From JAFALK01 sp036500605 (GTDB lineage Bacteria; Pseudomonadota; Gammaproteobacteria; Burkholderiales; Burkholderiaceae_C): DNA of 64,000 bases. Both the position numbers and the translations under genes were made by a program. Position 1 is the stretch's first letter. Each line of letters opens with the position of its first letter. Positions 16,214 through 24,915 of the stretch are shown piece by piece. Location of the stretch: positions 1 to 64,000 of the forward strand of contig DASYBU010000046.1 in NCBI GenBank assembly GCA_036500605.1, given 5' to 3'. The notes below the pieces were generated by a model, which did not search any database, had not been told where the DNA came from, and worked only from the letters and a program-made list of their open reading frames with translations.

Positions 16214-19090
16214 TTAGCTTCGGGAAAAATTCGAGCCGGGCCGCGTCAGCTTTTGCATCACCTCGTTGGTGATCTGGCGCTTGAGCTCGGGGACAAGGGC
16301 GACAATCTCGGAGCGCTGCACGCCGGCTCCGACATTGATGACCACGTTCGTCCCGCCCACTTGTGCGGAGCTCAGCGGCGTGACCTTGCCGCCCTGCGAA
16401 CCCATCGTCATGTACTGCTTGCCGCCAACGGTGGCGATCTCGGGGATGTCGCGCTCGTTGACTTGGTAAGTCGAGTTGGCGCTGACGGGGCCACCGATGG
16501 CGCGGCCGCCTTCTGCGGCATCAAGCCAGGTGGTTCCCCAGTCAGACGCACCGACGCCGTCTGTGCTGTTGCCGAAGTACGAACTCAGCGAAGACAGCCC
16601 TGAGGCAATTACCTTCTTGGCCTCCATGCGCGCCAGATCTGACAAGATTGAATCGACGAGGCTGCTGAAGTTCAGCTTGCCGGTCTTGATGAAGGTTGTC
16701 AGCGAGTCCTCCATCGAAGAGAACGCGTGGTTGTATGCGTCCTCCATTTGCTTGGCGGCGTTCTGCTGGTCGCTGAGGTAGTTCTTGATGGCCTCGGACG
16801 CGCCATAGGACGAGTCGGCCTGTTTCTTCTTCAGATCAGCGTAGTAGCTGTCATATTCACCCAGCGCCTTCTGCTTGTATTCTTCGATCAGGGCGATGCG
16901 CTTGTCGAAGTCCTTCTGCTGCTCATCGGTGAGCGAGCCCCCCTGCTTGGTCTGCAACTGGTCGAGCTGCTGTTGGGCGCGGCGCAGGTCGTCTGCGTAC
17001 TTGTCCTCGATCTGGCCGCGTGCTTGCTGGTTGGTTCGAGCCTCATTGCCTTGGCCGATGCCTGCAAGCGTGCGCTGGTTGGAACGCTGCAGCGTGGTCA
17101 GGTAGTCCTGGGCTTCGTCCTTGGCGGCTTTGTACGCGGCAGCCAGCGCGTTGACGGCGCTGGTTTGCTGCGTCGTCAGGTTAGCGGCCTCTGCCGCAGC
17201 CTTGGAATTCAGATCACGGATCTGCTGCTGATCGTCCTTGATTCGCGAGTTGATCTGCGACCGGTCAGCCGTGGTCAGATTCGGCGCCTTCAGCTGCGCT
17301 TGCTGCTCGGCGATGTCGGCCTGCAGCAGCTTGCGCTGCGCATCAATGTTCAGGTTGATGAACGCAAGCTTTGCGGAGTAGTAGTTCTTGTCGCTGACCA
17401 GGCCCGCCTGACGATTCGCCTCCAGCACAGACTCGGAATCCTGGTAGACCGACACCAGCGAGTTCTGCGCGCGCTTGGCCGTCTCGATGTTGGCGATCTG
17501 AAGAGCGATGCCGGAGTTCGGGTCGTACTGCTGCGTGATCTTCAGGAGGCGCCCCAGGATGTCGACCTGGTCGACTCCAGCCTCAACGCCGTTTTGGACG
17601 GCCGCATTCAATGCGATCTGCATCTGCTTCGCGGTCGACAAATATTGCAGGCCTTGGTCCTGCCACTTCTGATCAGCGTCCTTCTGCAGCTTGTCTTTGG
17701 CAGCGGCGGTCGCGTTCTCCGCTTGCTGATCGTTGAGGGACTTCAGAGCTGCGATTTGCTTCTGAATTGCGGCGACCTGCTTCTCAGCCCAAATCGCGAT
17801 GTACCCGCCGCCGCCCTCAGCCATGCGCTGGTACGTCGCCAACTGGCCCTGCAGTTCTTGCAAACCATCGGGTCTGCCGATCTTCAGTGCCGAGTCGCCG
17901 ATGCTGCTGGCGGCCGTCTTGATGCCAAGCCAAGCCTTCTCCACCAACCCCAAGTTCTGCACCATCTGCGGCGTGCGCTGGTTGAGAGCATCCGCATAGG
18001 CCTGCTGCGCGACCTTGGCGGCCTCAATCGTCCGGCCCTGCTGCTCAAGATTCCGGATCTGGTCCAGCGTCGATTTCGAGAACGCATTGGTCAGCTGGTC
18101 GAGCTGCCTTGCGGCGTCGAGCGGCGCCTTTGCGAGATCTTCGAATGCCTTGACCGTATCCTCCGCGGCAGGCCCGCCGGCCTTCTCCATGCGTAGAGCG
18201 GCCTCGGTGTAGGCCTGCAGGCTGCTGGCCGCCACAAGACCGGACTTGGCGATCTCGTTGAGCACCTCCGCTGCCCGCCCGGCCGTTGCGGCCCCCGACG
18301 CCGACACCGCAGCCGCCATAGCCATCAACTGCGAGGTAGTCGTGCCCGCGGCATTGCCGGTCAGGATCAGCGTCTTCTGGAACGCCCTAGCCTCCGAATC
18401 TCCTTTCTCGTACGCATACGCGAGTGCGACGAGGGCCGCGCCGGCACCAAGAGCCGCCACTCGGCCAGCGGTGAAGACCTCGCCCAACGATTCAAGCGTC
18501 TTGCCGAGTCCGCCGTAAGTGGAGACAACCGCCGTGCCCTGCTGCGCGAACGCACGGAGCGGTGAGCCGCCAGCGATCACTTGCTCGATGAAGTCCTTAA
18601 CCTGAACTGCCGCGATCTGATGCTGCTGCGCCAGTTGGGCAACGCTCTTGCCAGCTGACTCGTAGCCTTTCCCCGCTTCGGCCAGTTTGGCAATCATCGG
18701 CCCCGCCTCTTCGGCGACGCCAAGTTGCGCGGCGATTAACGCCTGAAGCTCGATCCGAGTCTTGCCCATCACCGCGACCTCGGCCTCGAGCGCCGCAATG
18801 AACGCACGTTGGGTGTCGTACTGCGACTTGGCAGCTTGCTGTTGAGCGGCCTGCGCGGTCTGTAGCAGCTTCGCTGCGGCGCCGGCCCGGCCCGTTTCGG
18901 TGGCCAGGACGTCGAACTGCTTGGAGAGGCTCTGCGCGGCCGGCCCGGCCTTCCGCATTGCAGACTCAAGGCTCGTGGCGGCGCTGCTTGCCATGTCGCC
19001 CTTCGCGGCAAACGCGGCGAGGTCAGCGCCGGCCGACTTGACCGACGTGGTGTCGACCGCGAGGCCAAGAGTGGAAACTTGATCGGTCAT
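16214..19090 (-). CDS. Phage tail tape-measure protein
   Basis: Sets tail length and helps DNA entry in siphophages. 958 aa, almost entirely helical and rich in Ala/Gln. The N-terminal 1-200 carry the lambda-type tape-measure start (QVSTLGLAVDTTSVKSAGAD), followed by a hydrophobic patch (RVAALGAGAALVALAYAYEK) at about 210-230 and coiled coil to about 780. The C-terminal block TFIKTGKLNFSSLVDSILSD near 817-836 is the lambda GpH C-terminal domain. It is the only large structural gene left in the element and its reading frame is intact. No tail-tube, assembly-chaperone or tip genes flank it; upstream is the replication module. Confidence 0.93.
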   Translation of the reverse strand: MTDQVSTLGLAVDTTSVKSAGADLAAFAAKGDMASSAATSLESAMRKAGPAAQSLSKQFDVLATETGRAGAAAKLLQTAQAAQQQAAKSQYDTQRAFIAALEAEVAVMGKTRIELQALIAAQLGVAEEAGPMIAKLAEAGKGYESAGKSVAQLAQQHQIAAVQVKDFIEQVIAGGSPLRAFAQQGTAVVSTYGGLGKTLESLGEVFTAGRVAALGAGAALVALAYAYEKGDSEARAFQKTLILTGNAAGTTTSQLMAMAAAVSASGAATAGRAAEVLNEIAKSGLVAASSLQAYTEAALRMEKAGGPAAEDTVKAFEDLAKAPLDAARQLDQLTNAFSKSTLDQIRNLEQQGRTIEAAKVAQQAYADALNQRTPQMVQNLGLVEKAWLGIKTAASSIGDSALKIGRPDGLQELQGQLATYQRMAEGGGGYIAIWAEKQVAAIQKQIAALKSLNDQQAENATAAAKDKLQKDADQKWQDQGLQYLSTAKQMQIALNAAVQNGVEAGVDQVDILGRLLKITQQYDPNSGIALQIANIETAKRAQNSLVSVYQDSESVLEANRQAGLVSDKNYYSAKLAFINLNIDAQRKLLQADIAEQQAQLKAPNLTTADRSQINSRIKDDQQQIRDLNSKAAAEAANLTTQQTSAVNALAAAYKAAKDEAQDYLTTLQRSNQRTLAGIGQGNEARTNQQARGQIEDKYADDLRRAQQQLDQLQTKQGGSLTDEQQKDFDKRIALIEEYKQKALGEYDSYYADLKKKQADSSYGASEAIKNYLSDQQNAAKQMEDAYNHAFSSMEDSLTTFIKTGKLNFSSLVDSILSDLARMEAKKVIASGLSSLSSYFGNSTDGVGASDWGTTWLDAAEGGRAIGGPVSANSTYQVNERDIPEIATVGGKQYMTMGSQGGKVTPLSSAQVGGTNVVINVGAGVQRSEIVALVPELKRQITNEVMQKLTRPGSNFSRS

Positions 19091-19147
19091 GTTCTAGCTT
19101 TCGTGAAATTCGAGGGGAGTTGATGGCAAATGCGTGCGATCGATGCC

Positions 19148-19588
19148 TTAGCCGGATGGACTCAGCTCTCTCAATGCGTCGCGCTGGTACTGCGTCAATT
19201 GCACTCCTTGGTCGAGGAGCGCGCGCAGCCGCTCAACGGTGGCGTCGCGCGGCGGCTGCGCCAGTCGACGTGAGTGCGCCAAGCCAGCCGCGATCTGGCG
19301 ACCAAGCTCTTTGTCGCCGAGCGGGGCCGGCAGGCGCTTGATGGCGTACTGCGGCGCGCTGCGGCACAGCAGGGCGAACTGCGCCACTGTTGGCGGCTTG
19401 TCGGCCGGCAGGTTTTCCAGCGCGTGGGTCAAAACCGACGGCTTGTCTGCGTAGCCGGCGAGGTGCGTCGCCCAGTCCGCCTTTAGCGCGTCAACGTCAA
19501 CACCCTCCCACATCCGCAGCCATGCCGCGCCGTAGCGCACCAGCAGCCTCGCGAAGATGCGTTCGATCCAGCGTTCAGGGAGTGACAT
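19148..19588 (-). CDS. Lambda P-like replication protein (helicase loader)
   Basis: 146 aa. The pattern of a helical N-terminus (WIERIFARLLVRYGAAW), a mid block ending in PPTVAQFALLCRSAP, and a charged helical tail resembles lambda P (compare its FLPSPGQFVAWCRE). P-type proteins bring the host DnaB helicase to the origin. It overlaps the end of the O-like gene by 14 bp, the classical O-P order. It is shorter than lambda P (233 aa), lacking much of the C-terminal helicase-binding part, so function is uncertain. Confidence 0.65.
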   Translation of the reverse strand: MSLPERWIERIFARLLVRYGAAWLRMWEGVDVDALKADWATHLAGYADKPSVLTHALENLPADKPPTVAQFALLCRSAPQYAIKRLPAPLGDKELGRQIAAGLAHSRRLAQPPRDATVERLRALLDQGVQLTQYQRDALRELSPSG

Positions 19589-20405
19589 CGAAGACCTCCT
19601 GTGCCTGCGAACGACTGCCTGGTGGTTTTGCCGACACCAGACCGCCGGTCATGCGTTCGGCACGTTCGCGTTGGGTGCGCTGGTAGGCGGTCTCAGCCGG
19701 CGCGGCGTTTCCATGCGACGAGCCGCGGCGCCACTCCCACGACGAATCGAAGCCTTGCCAGCTCCTCTTCGCGCAGATGGCCACGGCCTCGCCGGGCGTG
19801 ATGCCTGCTTTCTCGGCTTCCGAGCACAGATCGGCCCATGCTGTTTGAGTGAAGGCTGCGCGCTTTGCCTTGCGGACCTTGAGCCAGTCTTCTGCGTGTT
19901 GCCGATCGCAGCCCGCAGCGACGAGGAACTCAACATCGTTCTTCGTTTCAGTGGGACTACGCTTCTTGCGTGCTGCGCCTACTACTTTTGATGGTTCATG
20001 GTGATTCAATGATGGTTCGTCTGCAGCCGCTTGCAGGGGTTTTGCGCACTCCGTTGCAGGGGTCTGAGCACTGGATTGCAGGGGTGCAGCGCTTTGCATC
20101 CCTGCACCGGCTTGCAGGGGTTTCGTGATATTCGGAGCGCTGGAGGACCCGAGAACGAGCTGATAGAGGTTTGTGCCCCTCGGCCCTTGGTTCGTCTTGA
20201 CTCGCAGTTCGCCGCTGGCCTGCAAGTCCGCGAGCACGTAGTTCGCGTTTCGCACCTTCATTCGGCACTTGACGGCCAGGCCCGCGACCGACGGATAGGC
20301 GCGGCCGTCGTCGTCAGCGAAGTCCGCGATGGCGAGCAACATCAGCAAGTGCGATCCAGATTGCGCCGAGTCGCTCCACACGCGCGCCATGGTGCGGACG
20401 CTCAT
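19575..20405 (-). CDS. Lambda O-like replication initiator with internal iterons
   Basis: 276 aa. Residues 1-90 form a winged helix-turn-helix (SGSHLLMLLAIADFADDDG, then YPSVAGLAVKCRMKVRNANY), as in O-type initiators. The centre (about 95-135) is a Pro/Gln/Ala linker encoded by direct repeats that are probably the origin iterons. The C-terminal half holds a second helical domain (EDWLKVRKAKRAAFTQTAW and on). The ATG overlaps the preceding stop by 4 bp and the 3' end overlaps the P-like gene. It should bind the iterons inside its own gene and recruit the P-like protein. Confidence 0.75.
   Translation of the reverse strand: MSVRTMARVWSDSAQSGSHLLMLLAIADFADDDGRAYPSVAGLAVKCRMKVRNANYVLADLQASGELRVKTNQGPRGTNLYQLVLGSSSAPNITKPLQAGAGMQSAAPLQSSAQTPATECAKPLQAAADEPSLNHHEPSKVVGAARKKRSPTETKNDVEFLVAAGCDRQHAEDWLKVRKAKRAAFTQTAWADLCSEAEKAGITPGEAVAICAKRSWQGFDSSWEWRRGSSHGNAAPAETAYQRTQRERAERMTGGLVSAKPPGSRSQAQEVFDVTP
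20031..20121. other. Candidate replication origin: iterons inside the O-like gene
   Basis: Four exact direct copies of ttgcaggggt start at 20031, 20054, 20076 and 20112 (spacings 23, 22 and 36 bp). A related inverted copy, catccctgca, is at 20098-20107. An AT-richer tract with GATGGTTCA-like repeats (about 19978-20020) lies on the downstream side. Iterons inside the initiator gene with an adjacent AT-rich segment is the layout of the lambda origin. Confidence 0.65.
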
Positions 20406-20704
20406 GTGTTCTTGCCCTTCACCAGCACGTAGACGCCGACGCGATGCTTGGTTCCCGCCTCGGTGAGGATGTGGCGCCAGATCGTGATGATGTTGTGCCC
20501 GGCGTTGCGAAGTTGCATGGTCCGGGCGCGTACGTCGTATGCATCAAGATGTCGCGTGCCCTCAAAGGTGTTCACATTGCCGAGGGTTTGCAGGGCCTCG
20601 AGAATGCGCGCGCATTGAGCGCGGCAGTCGACGCCGGGATGCCTATCGCGAATGGCGTGCAAGGCGGAGAGGCGCTCGGGCGGAGTGGTCGGGAAGAGGC
20701 TCAT
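20402..20704 (-). CDS. Small phage helix-turn-helix protein
   Basis: 100 aa. A helical region RAQCARILEALQTLGNVNTF, then TRHLDAYDVRARTMQLR and GHNIITIWRHI, read as a winged helix-turn-helix ending in the hairpin HRVGVYVLVKG. Proteins of this type sit before replication genes in many phages of Burkholderiales. It overlaps both neighbours by 4 bp, in one operon with O and P. Confidence 0.7.
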   Translation of the reverse strand: MSLFPTTPPERLSALHAIRDRHPGVDCRAQCARILEALQTLGNVNTFEGTRHLDAYDVRARTMQLRNAGHNIITIWRHILTEAGTKHRVGVYVLVKGKNT

Positions 20705-20970
20705 TGCGCGCCCCCGATCTGAATCAGCGCTTCATGCGCCGCGTGCATTGACGGAAGCTCGCGACTGCGCCCGAGAGGATCGACGAGCAGGAAGGCGCAA
20801 TCGAGGTGGCGGAGTTGATGCCCCTGGAGCGCCCAAAGCGCTTGCAGCGTCGCCAGCCCTTTACGATCGGCATCGGGGAGCGCACAATTCGGGGTGCCTG
20901 CTATTGTTTGAACCTCGAAGTCCCGAGCCGCTGTAACGGTTGTCGGGACTTCGGCCTTATTGGGGTTCAT
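20701..20970 (-). CDS. Small phage hypothetical protein
   Basis: 89 aa from the ATG at 20970 (MNPNKAEVPTTV). The longer frame from 21159 runs through the upstream gene and is not used. No recognisable domain; the C-terminal half is helical (LATLQALWALQGHQLRHLDC). Overlaps the preceding gene by 14 bp and the next by 4 bp, so it belongs to the replication operon. Confidence 0.6.
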   Translation of the reverse strand: MNPNKAEVPTTVTAARDFEVQTIAGTPNCALPDADRKGLATLQALWALQGHQLRHLDCAFLLVDPLGRSRELPSMHAAHEALIQIGGAQ

Positions 20971-21202
20971 GAGTGCCTCCCAGATGCTCGATGAATGCTC
21001 TGGCGTCGCTCGATCGAACTCTCGTGCAGCGACTGCCGAGGCGAACAAGAGGCAACTCGCCGGCGGCCGCGCGGCGATAGAGGCTCGAGAGTGACAGGCC
21101 TGATGCCGCTGCCAGGGTTTCAAGGCGGAGCAGGGCGGCCGGCAACTGAAGCACCTCAAGCGGCTGTCGGTAGCGCTGTTTGGTTGTCGGGCCCACGCTC
21201 AT
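20957..21202 (-). CDS. AlpA/excisionase-like small DNA-binding protein
   Basis: 81 aa. RLETLAAASGLSLSSLYRRA followed by GELPLVRLGSRCTRVRSSDA is the MerR-type winged-helix pattern of AlpA regulators and phage excisionases. It could regulate excision or early transcription. Overlaps the next upstream gene by 4 bp. Confidence 0.75.
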   Translation of the reverse strand: MSVGPTTKQRYRQPLEVLQLPAALLRLETLAAASGLSLSSLYRRAAAGELPLVRLGSRCTRVRSSDARAFIEHLGGTHEPQ

Positions 21203-21411
21203 GCCCCGACCTCCAGAACACGTCGGAGTTCAGCGACTGGCCACGCCAATCGGCCATGAATGCGAAGTGGGTGTATCGGCCCGTTCTTTTTCCATGCCCA
21301 CAACCGCAGCGTGTCCTGCGATCGATTCAGGTGGTGAGCCGCCTCGGAAGTCGGCAGCGTGACGCGCGTTTCGCCTTCGAGCGGCGCGACGTGAATTGTG
21401 CTGATTGCCAT
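21199..21411 (-). CDS. Small MerR-like DNA-binding protein
   Basis: 70 aa. LPTSEAAHHLNRSQDTLRLW followed by a short wing and RLAWPVAELRRVLEV is an excisionase-type helix-turn-helix. First gene of the tightly overlapped minus-strand operon that continues through O and P. The element therefore carries at least three AlpA/Xis-like proteins (here, 20957-21202 and 26676-26999). Confidence 0.7.
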   Translation of the reverse strand: MAISTIHVAPLEGETRVTLPTSEAAHHLNRSQDTLRLWAWKKNGPIHPLRIHGRLAWPVAELRRVLEVGA

Positions 21412-21516
21412 CGAAAACCCCGTAGGTTTGCTGCGATGGCGAAGTCTGGTCTGACGTGTGTGCTCCCCCGCAAGCGTCCCGGCTTCCCCCAGTTCTGGGG
21501 ATACCCTGCTGCGTGA

Positions 21517-22149
21517 TCAGACAGCGTAGGCTATCTCGCTTGCATTTGTGAGGCGTTCCCATGCCTTGTCGAACACCTTGCTCCCGACTGGGAAGATGTC
21601 GGTCCGGTTGGCGAGAATGGCTCGAACTTTTGCCTTCGCTCCCGCCTTGCCAGGCGACATCTTGGGGAGGCCCAACGGCTCGAAGCCTGCTTCTCGGATT
21701 GCATTAAGGATGGCGCGCTCTTGAGCCGCCGAGCGCTGCACGGGCTTCGTCGACGACGTCGTTGGACTCCGTTGAAACGAAACGTCCGCACTCGAACTGA
21801 TTTCGATCGCTCTGATGAAGTCTTCGAGGTTCGAGTTCAGCGTCATCATCTGTTGCAACTCTCGGACTTGCTGAGGCGAGTAGGCCGTCGCTCCATCGAG
21901 GCTAAATGCTCCTTTGATGACCGCGCGGCCATCGGTTGAGATCTCGATGAGATGGCGCGGAGGTATGACGAGCAGGCCGAGATAGTCCTCATCGGCGTGC
22001 GTCGTCAGGTTGCGCATCTCGCCAGAAAACAGCGCGACGATTGGCAGTCGACCAGCGATCCCCGCACGCAGTAGTTGTTCAACGGACGCGTCGACGCCTG
22101 TTCGTCGTTCAATTGCTTGAGCGGCCTCGGCAAGAGAGACGTAGGACAC
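21517..22149 (-). CDS. Hypothetical phage protein
   Basis: 210 aa from a GTG at 22149, chosen because a GGGGGT ribosome site lies five bases upstream; a TTG at 22167 is the alternative. The N-terminal half starts YVSLAEAAQAIERRTGVDAS, like a helical DNA-reading motif. The C-terminal half contains AAQERAILNAIREAGFEPLG and then LPKMSPGKAGAKAKVRAIL, a block shared by many phage-borne hypothetical proteins. No catalytic signature is visible; a regulator is plausible. Confidence 0.6.
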   Translation of the reverse strand: MSYVSLAEAAQAIERRTGVDASVEQLLRAGIAGRLPIVALFSGEMRNLTTHADEDYLGLLVIPPRHLIEISTDGRAVIKGAFSLDGATAYSPQQVRELQQMMTLNSNLEDFIRAIEISSSADVSFQRSPTTSSTKPVQRSAAQERAILNAIREAGFEPLGLPKMSPGKAGAKAKVRAILANRTDIFPVGSKVFDKAWERLTNASEIAYAV

Positions 22150-22244
22150 GGCACCCCCAAAGTGCAACCCTGAAGAGGAGCCCCAGCAGGCGGGCAGGGA
22201 AACCCGCTCTTCGGTTCGCGGGCCTAGCTGGGGCAGATCGAAGT

Positions 22245-23420
22245 CTAGGGCCTACCGACTTTCCGTATGGCATCCGCCGCGGTCCACATCTCCGTCATCA
22301 GACGCCGCAGTCCGTTGGATTCGTCATCGTCCCAGTAGGCATCGCCATACGCGAGACCGTGAGAGCTGAGAAGGTCGTGCAGCTTGGGGTTGTTCCGTGC
22401 TGCAGCCTTCAGTTCGTCCGTCAGCGCCCGCGCCCGTTCGATCCAACCAACCAGAGCGGCGAAGCCTTGAAGTCGATGGCCTGCATCTTCAAGATCGAGG
22501 GCTTGTTCGGCCCGAGGCGACTCCAGATGCTTGATGTCGAGTAGGCCGCCGAGCTCAAGCGCGACAAGGGCCAGGCCAGCAAGTTCGAAGAACTTGTTGC
22601 TGAGCATGAGCCCGTATGGCTCGGCAAGCATCAGAACGGCTCGCGCTTCATCAGTGCTGCCATCGTTCGGCAAGAGCTTTAGCACGGCTTCGCCGGCATA
22701 GGTCTGATGCTCGATTCGACGCGATATGTCGTTCAACGCAACGCCGATACCTCGAGCAACAGCTCGCCTGTCTTTGCGAGCTGTCTGTCGCGCGTTCTCG
22801 ACACTTTCTTCAAACAGGGTGAATGCCTCGGTCGTTTGGCAACTATGACCGAGATAGTCCGTTGCAGGGGCATTGGCCTTGAGGTCGTCGCGCACGGCGG
22901 AGGCTGTGACAGATGCCGCCTGCGTGCTCCGTTTCATGAGATGGATTTGCTGAGCGCTGAAAGAGCGCGCCGTCGTAAGGATTGCCGCCTCTGCCCTTTC
23001 CGCCGCAGGTTCATTAGAACTGGCGTGTGGCACGAGAATCGCCGTCATCGCACGGAGATAGCCTTCACGCGACGCAGACGTGCCTGAGAACAAGTTCCGC
23101 ACCAAGTCGTTCTTGATTGCCTCCGAGATCGTCGCGTAGTTACAAGGGTCCTCGACCGGCGCTTCGGCGGACTCGAATGGTTTCCAGTCCGCCTCTTCCA
23201 TCGCGTGAACCGTATCGAGCAAGCCAAAGAACGCGTTGGCGCCGGAGAGCACATCCGCATCGGAGCTCTTGGAGGGAGGCGGCGCCCTTCGATCAGCCCT
23301 TGGCCGGGGCGAGCCAGATGCGGATTCCATCGCCGCTGCGGCGCGCTCGAATTTGAAGTTGGCGCTGATGGGTGCCTTCGAGGCGGCCGCTTTGGCCGGC
23401 GCTTTCGTCTGTTTGTTCAT
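22245..23420 (-). CDS. Hypothetical protein, element-specific
   Basis: 391 aa from the ATG at 23420, which has a GAGGAG ribosome site. Residues 1-60 are low-complexity Ala/Lys/Pro, then an all-helical protein (for example EAFTLFEESVENARQTARKD and ALVALELGGLLDIKHLESPR). No signal peptide, no membrane segment, no known domain. Located between the Cro-like regulator and the replication operon. Less GC-rich than the chromosome. Confidence 0.6.
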   Translation of the reverse strand: MNKQTKAPAKAAASKAPISANFKFERAAAAMESASGSPRPRADRRAPPPSKSSDADVLSGANAFFGLLDTVHAMEEADWKPFESAEAPVEDPCNYATISEAIKNDLVRNLFSGTSASREGYLRAMTAILVPHASSNEPAAERAEAAILTTARSFSAQQIHLMKRSTQAASVTASAVRDDLKANAPATDYLGHSCQTTEAFTLFEESVENARQTARKDRRAVARGIGVALNDISRRIEHQTYAGEAVLKLLPNDGSTDEARAVLMLAEPYGLMLSNKFFELAGLALVALELGGLLDIKHLESPRAEQALDLEDAGHRLQGFAALVGWIERARALTDELKAAARNNPKLHDLLSSHGLAYGDAYWDDDESNGLRRLMTEMWTAADAIRKVGRP

Positions 23421-23430
23421 GCTGCTCTCC

Positions 23431-23619
23431 TCAGATTCGAGCCTGGGCGGCAACGCGAACTTCGTCGCGGAGATTGCGCTGCGCGAAGGAGATCTTGGGG
23501 CCGGTGCCGACGGCGCGGCGGGCGGGAGCCTTGGACGCGCGCTGCTTGCGCTTGGCGGTGCGTTTCACGGCCTTGAAATCGAACACCTGGGCGGTGGGAG
23601 AATCGGTCTTAGCTTGCAT
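23431..23619 (-). CDS. Small basic protein
   Basis: 62 aa, strongly basic in the middle (KAVKRTAKRKQRASKAPARR). A GAGGAG ribosome site lies six bases before the ATG, nearly identical to that of the next gene (start 23420, 10 bp downstream), which argues that it is real. It may bind nucleic acid; function unknown. Confidence 0.55.
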   Translation of the reverse strand: MQAKTDSPTAQVFDFKAVKRTAKRKQRASKAPARRAVGTGPKISFAQRNLRDEVRVAAQARI

Positions 23620-23745
23620 GGTCTGCTCCTCAATAGCAGGGTTTGCGGGTCAGAGGGCTGGGACGGTTGACGCTGTCCTGGCCCTCGCTCTTTGTGCCTC
23701 AGTAGTTCAGCTGCTGGCGCAGCCGGCCGCCCTGAGGCGCGGCGG

Positions 23746-23973
23746 TCATTCTTCCGAAGAGCCGGGGTCGGCTTTGCCCGGCGCAATGTATTTGGCGTGC
23801 AGCATGGCGAGGTCTTGCATCGCACCAAGGTAGGCCGGCACCCATCCGGGGATCGGCGTCTTGTCGGTCATCCAGCGGCTGGGCGTGTTGGGTGTGACGC
23901 CGGTCTTGCGGCAGAAGTCGGACTGCTTCCAGCCGAGAGAGGTGAGTGCTGCGGAGAACTGATCTGGTGTCAT
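23746..23973 (-). CDS. Cro/XRE-type regulator
   Basis: 75 aa. TSLGWKQSDFCRKTGVTPNT then SRWMTDKTPIPGWV is a canonical lambda-Cro/XRE helix-turn-helix. The position beside a divergent promoter region with a palindrome (24030-24064) suggests control of the element's early genes and of itself. No full-length CI-like repressor with a peptidase domain is present. Confidence 0.8.
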   Translation of the reverse strand: MTPDQFSAALTSLGWKQSDFCRKTGVTPNTPSRWMTDKTPIPGWVPAYLGAMQDLAMLHAKYIAPGKADPGSSEE

Positions 23974-24029
23974 GCTGGCGGCCGGTGTTGACTTCTTTTC
24001 GGAGCGATGTCAGTCTAGCAAGTTTGGCT

Positions 24030-24064
24030 TAATGGCGACAAATTGAATAAATCTATCGCCATTA
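24030..24064. promoter_or_regulatory. Palindromic operator beside the Cro-like gene
   Basis: Perfect 9-bp inverted repeat, taatggcga at 24030-24038 and tcgccatta at 24056-24064, with an AT-rich 17-bp centre. It lies 57 bp upstream of the Cro-like start. The rest of the 334-bp gap (23974-24307) shows no gene. Confidence 0.6.
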
Positions 24065-24307
24065 TTTTACATAATCTCCGTTGTCGAACATTTTTGGAGC
24101 CGACATTGAAACGGCCTATCGTGCCCGGCTCTGTGGGGACGATGGGGCGCGCAGGACCTGCCCGCGCCCGAGAAGCCATTCCAGGGCCCGCCGGGCGGCT
24201 CGAAGGAAGGCAAGCGGAAGGGCGAAGGCCCCCTGCCGAGCCGTAGTGGAAGGTCGGGGTTGAATGCCCACGGGAGCGGGGTTACCGTGCCCGCCAGGGA
24301 GCACATC

Positions 24308-24781
24308 ATGAAAACAAGGCGCACGATCACCGCCGCCATCTTGGTCGCGGCAACAGTCAGCTGCACGCAGCGAACCGAACTATCGGCTGAGGCAAAGAAT
24401 GCCTGCGCCTACGCGGCCGAGGTGATAGACCTGGACTTGAAGGAATACGCGTCCGTCGGCCAGTCGGGGATCGGAGACGACAGCGCAATTCGCGAGGGTA
24501 ACCGGCTTGCCGCGCAGCAACTGGCGCTCACCGAAGTGCAGATCCAGTACGAGCACATGCGTGTCTTGGGCTGCCCGGTGACAGCGAGCATGAATCTCAA
24601 CCGCAACACGTATTTCTACGCCGCGATGGAGTGCCGCACGGAGGAATTGAAGGCGCAGTTGAGGCGGCCCAACGAAGGAGAAGCCCGTTGCAATCGGGCG
24701 AGTTGGAAGCCAGGGTTGATGGCTGCCCCCGTGCCATCTGCGTCCGCTACCTCGTCACCGCAGCCAAACAGGGCTCAATAG
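24308..24781 (+). CDS. Putative lipoprotein
   Basis: 157 aa from the ATG at 24308, preceded by a GGGAG ribosome site. The first 19 residues form a short signal peptide ending in ATVSC, an imperfect lipobox, so an outer- or inner-membrane lipoprotein is likely. The remainder is helical (QQLALTEVQIQYEHMRVLGC) with a Ser/Pro-rich tail. Divergent from the Cro-like gene. Lysogenic-conversion lipoproteins occur at this position in other phages, but no specific family is recognised. Confidence 0.6.
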   Translation: MKTRRTITAAILVAATVSCTQRTELSAEAKNACAYAAEVIDLDLKEYASVGQSGIGDDSAIREGNRLAAQQLALTEVQIQYEHMRVLGCPVTASMNLNRNTYFYAAMECRTEELKAQLRRPNEGEARCNRASWKPGLMAAPVPSASATSSPQPNRAQ

Positions 24782-24915
24782 GCAACGCTGCCGGCCGTTG
24801 TGGCGCCGTCAGACGTGGAGGTCTGCGCGCTACATTTGAGCGGGGTGCATCGCGTCTCACGATTCGCTCCCAGCACGTCGAGCCCTCTGCAGGGTTCGGC
24901 CCGGGCCAGCTCCGC

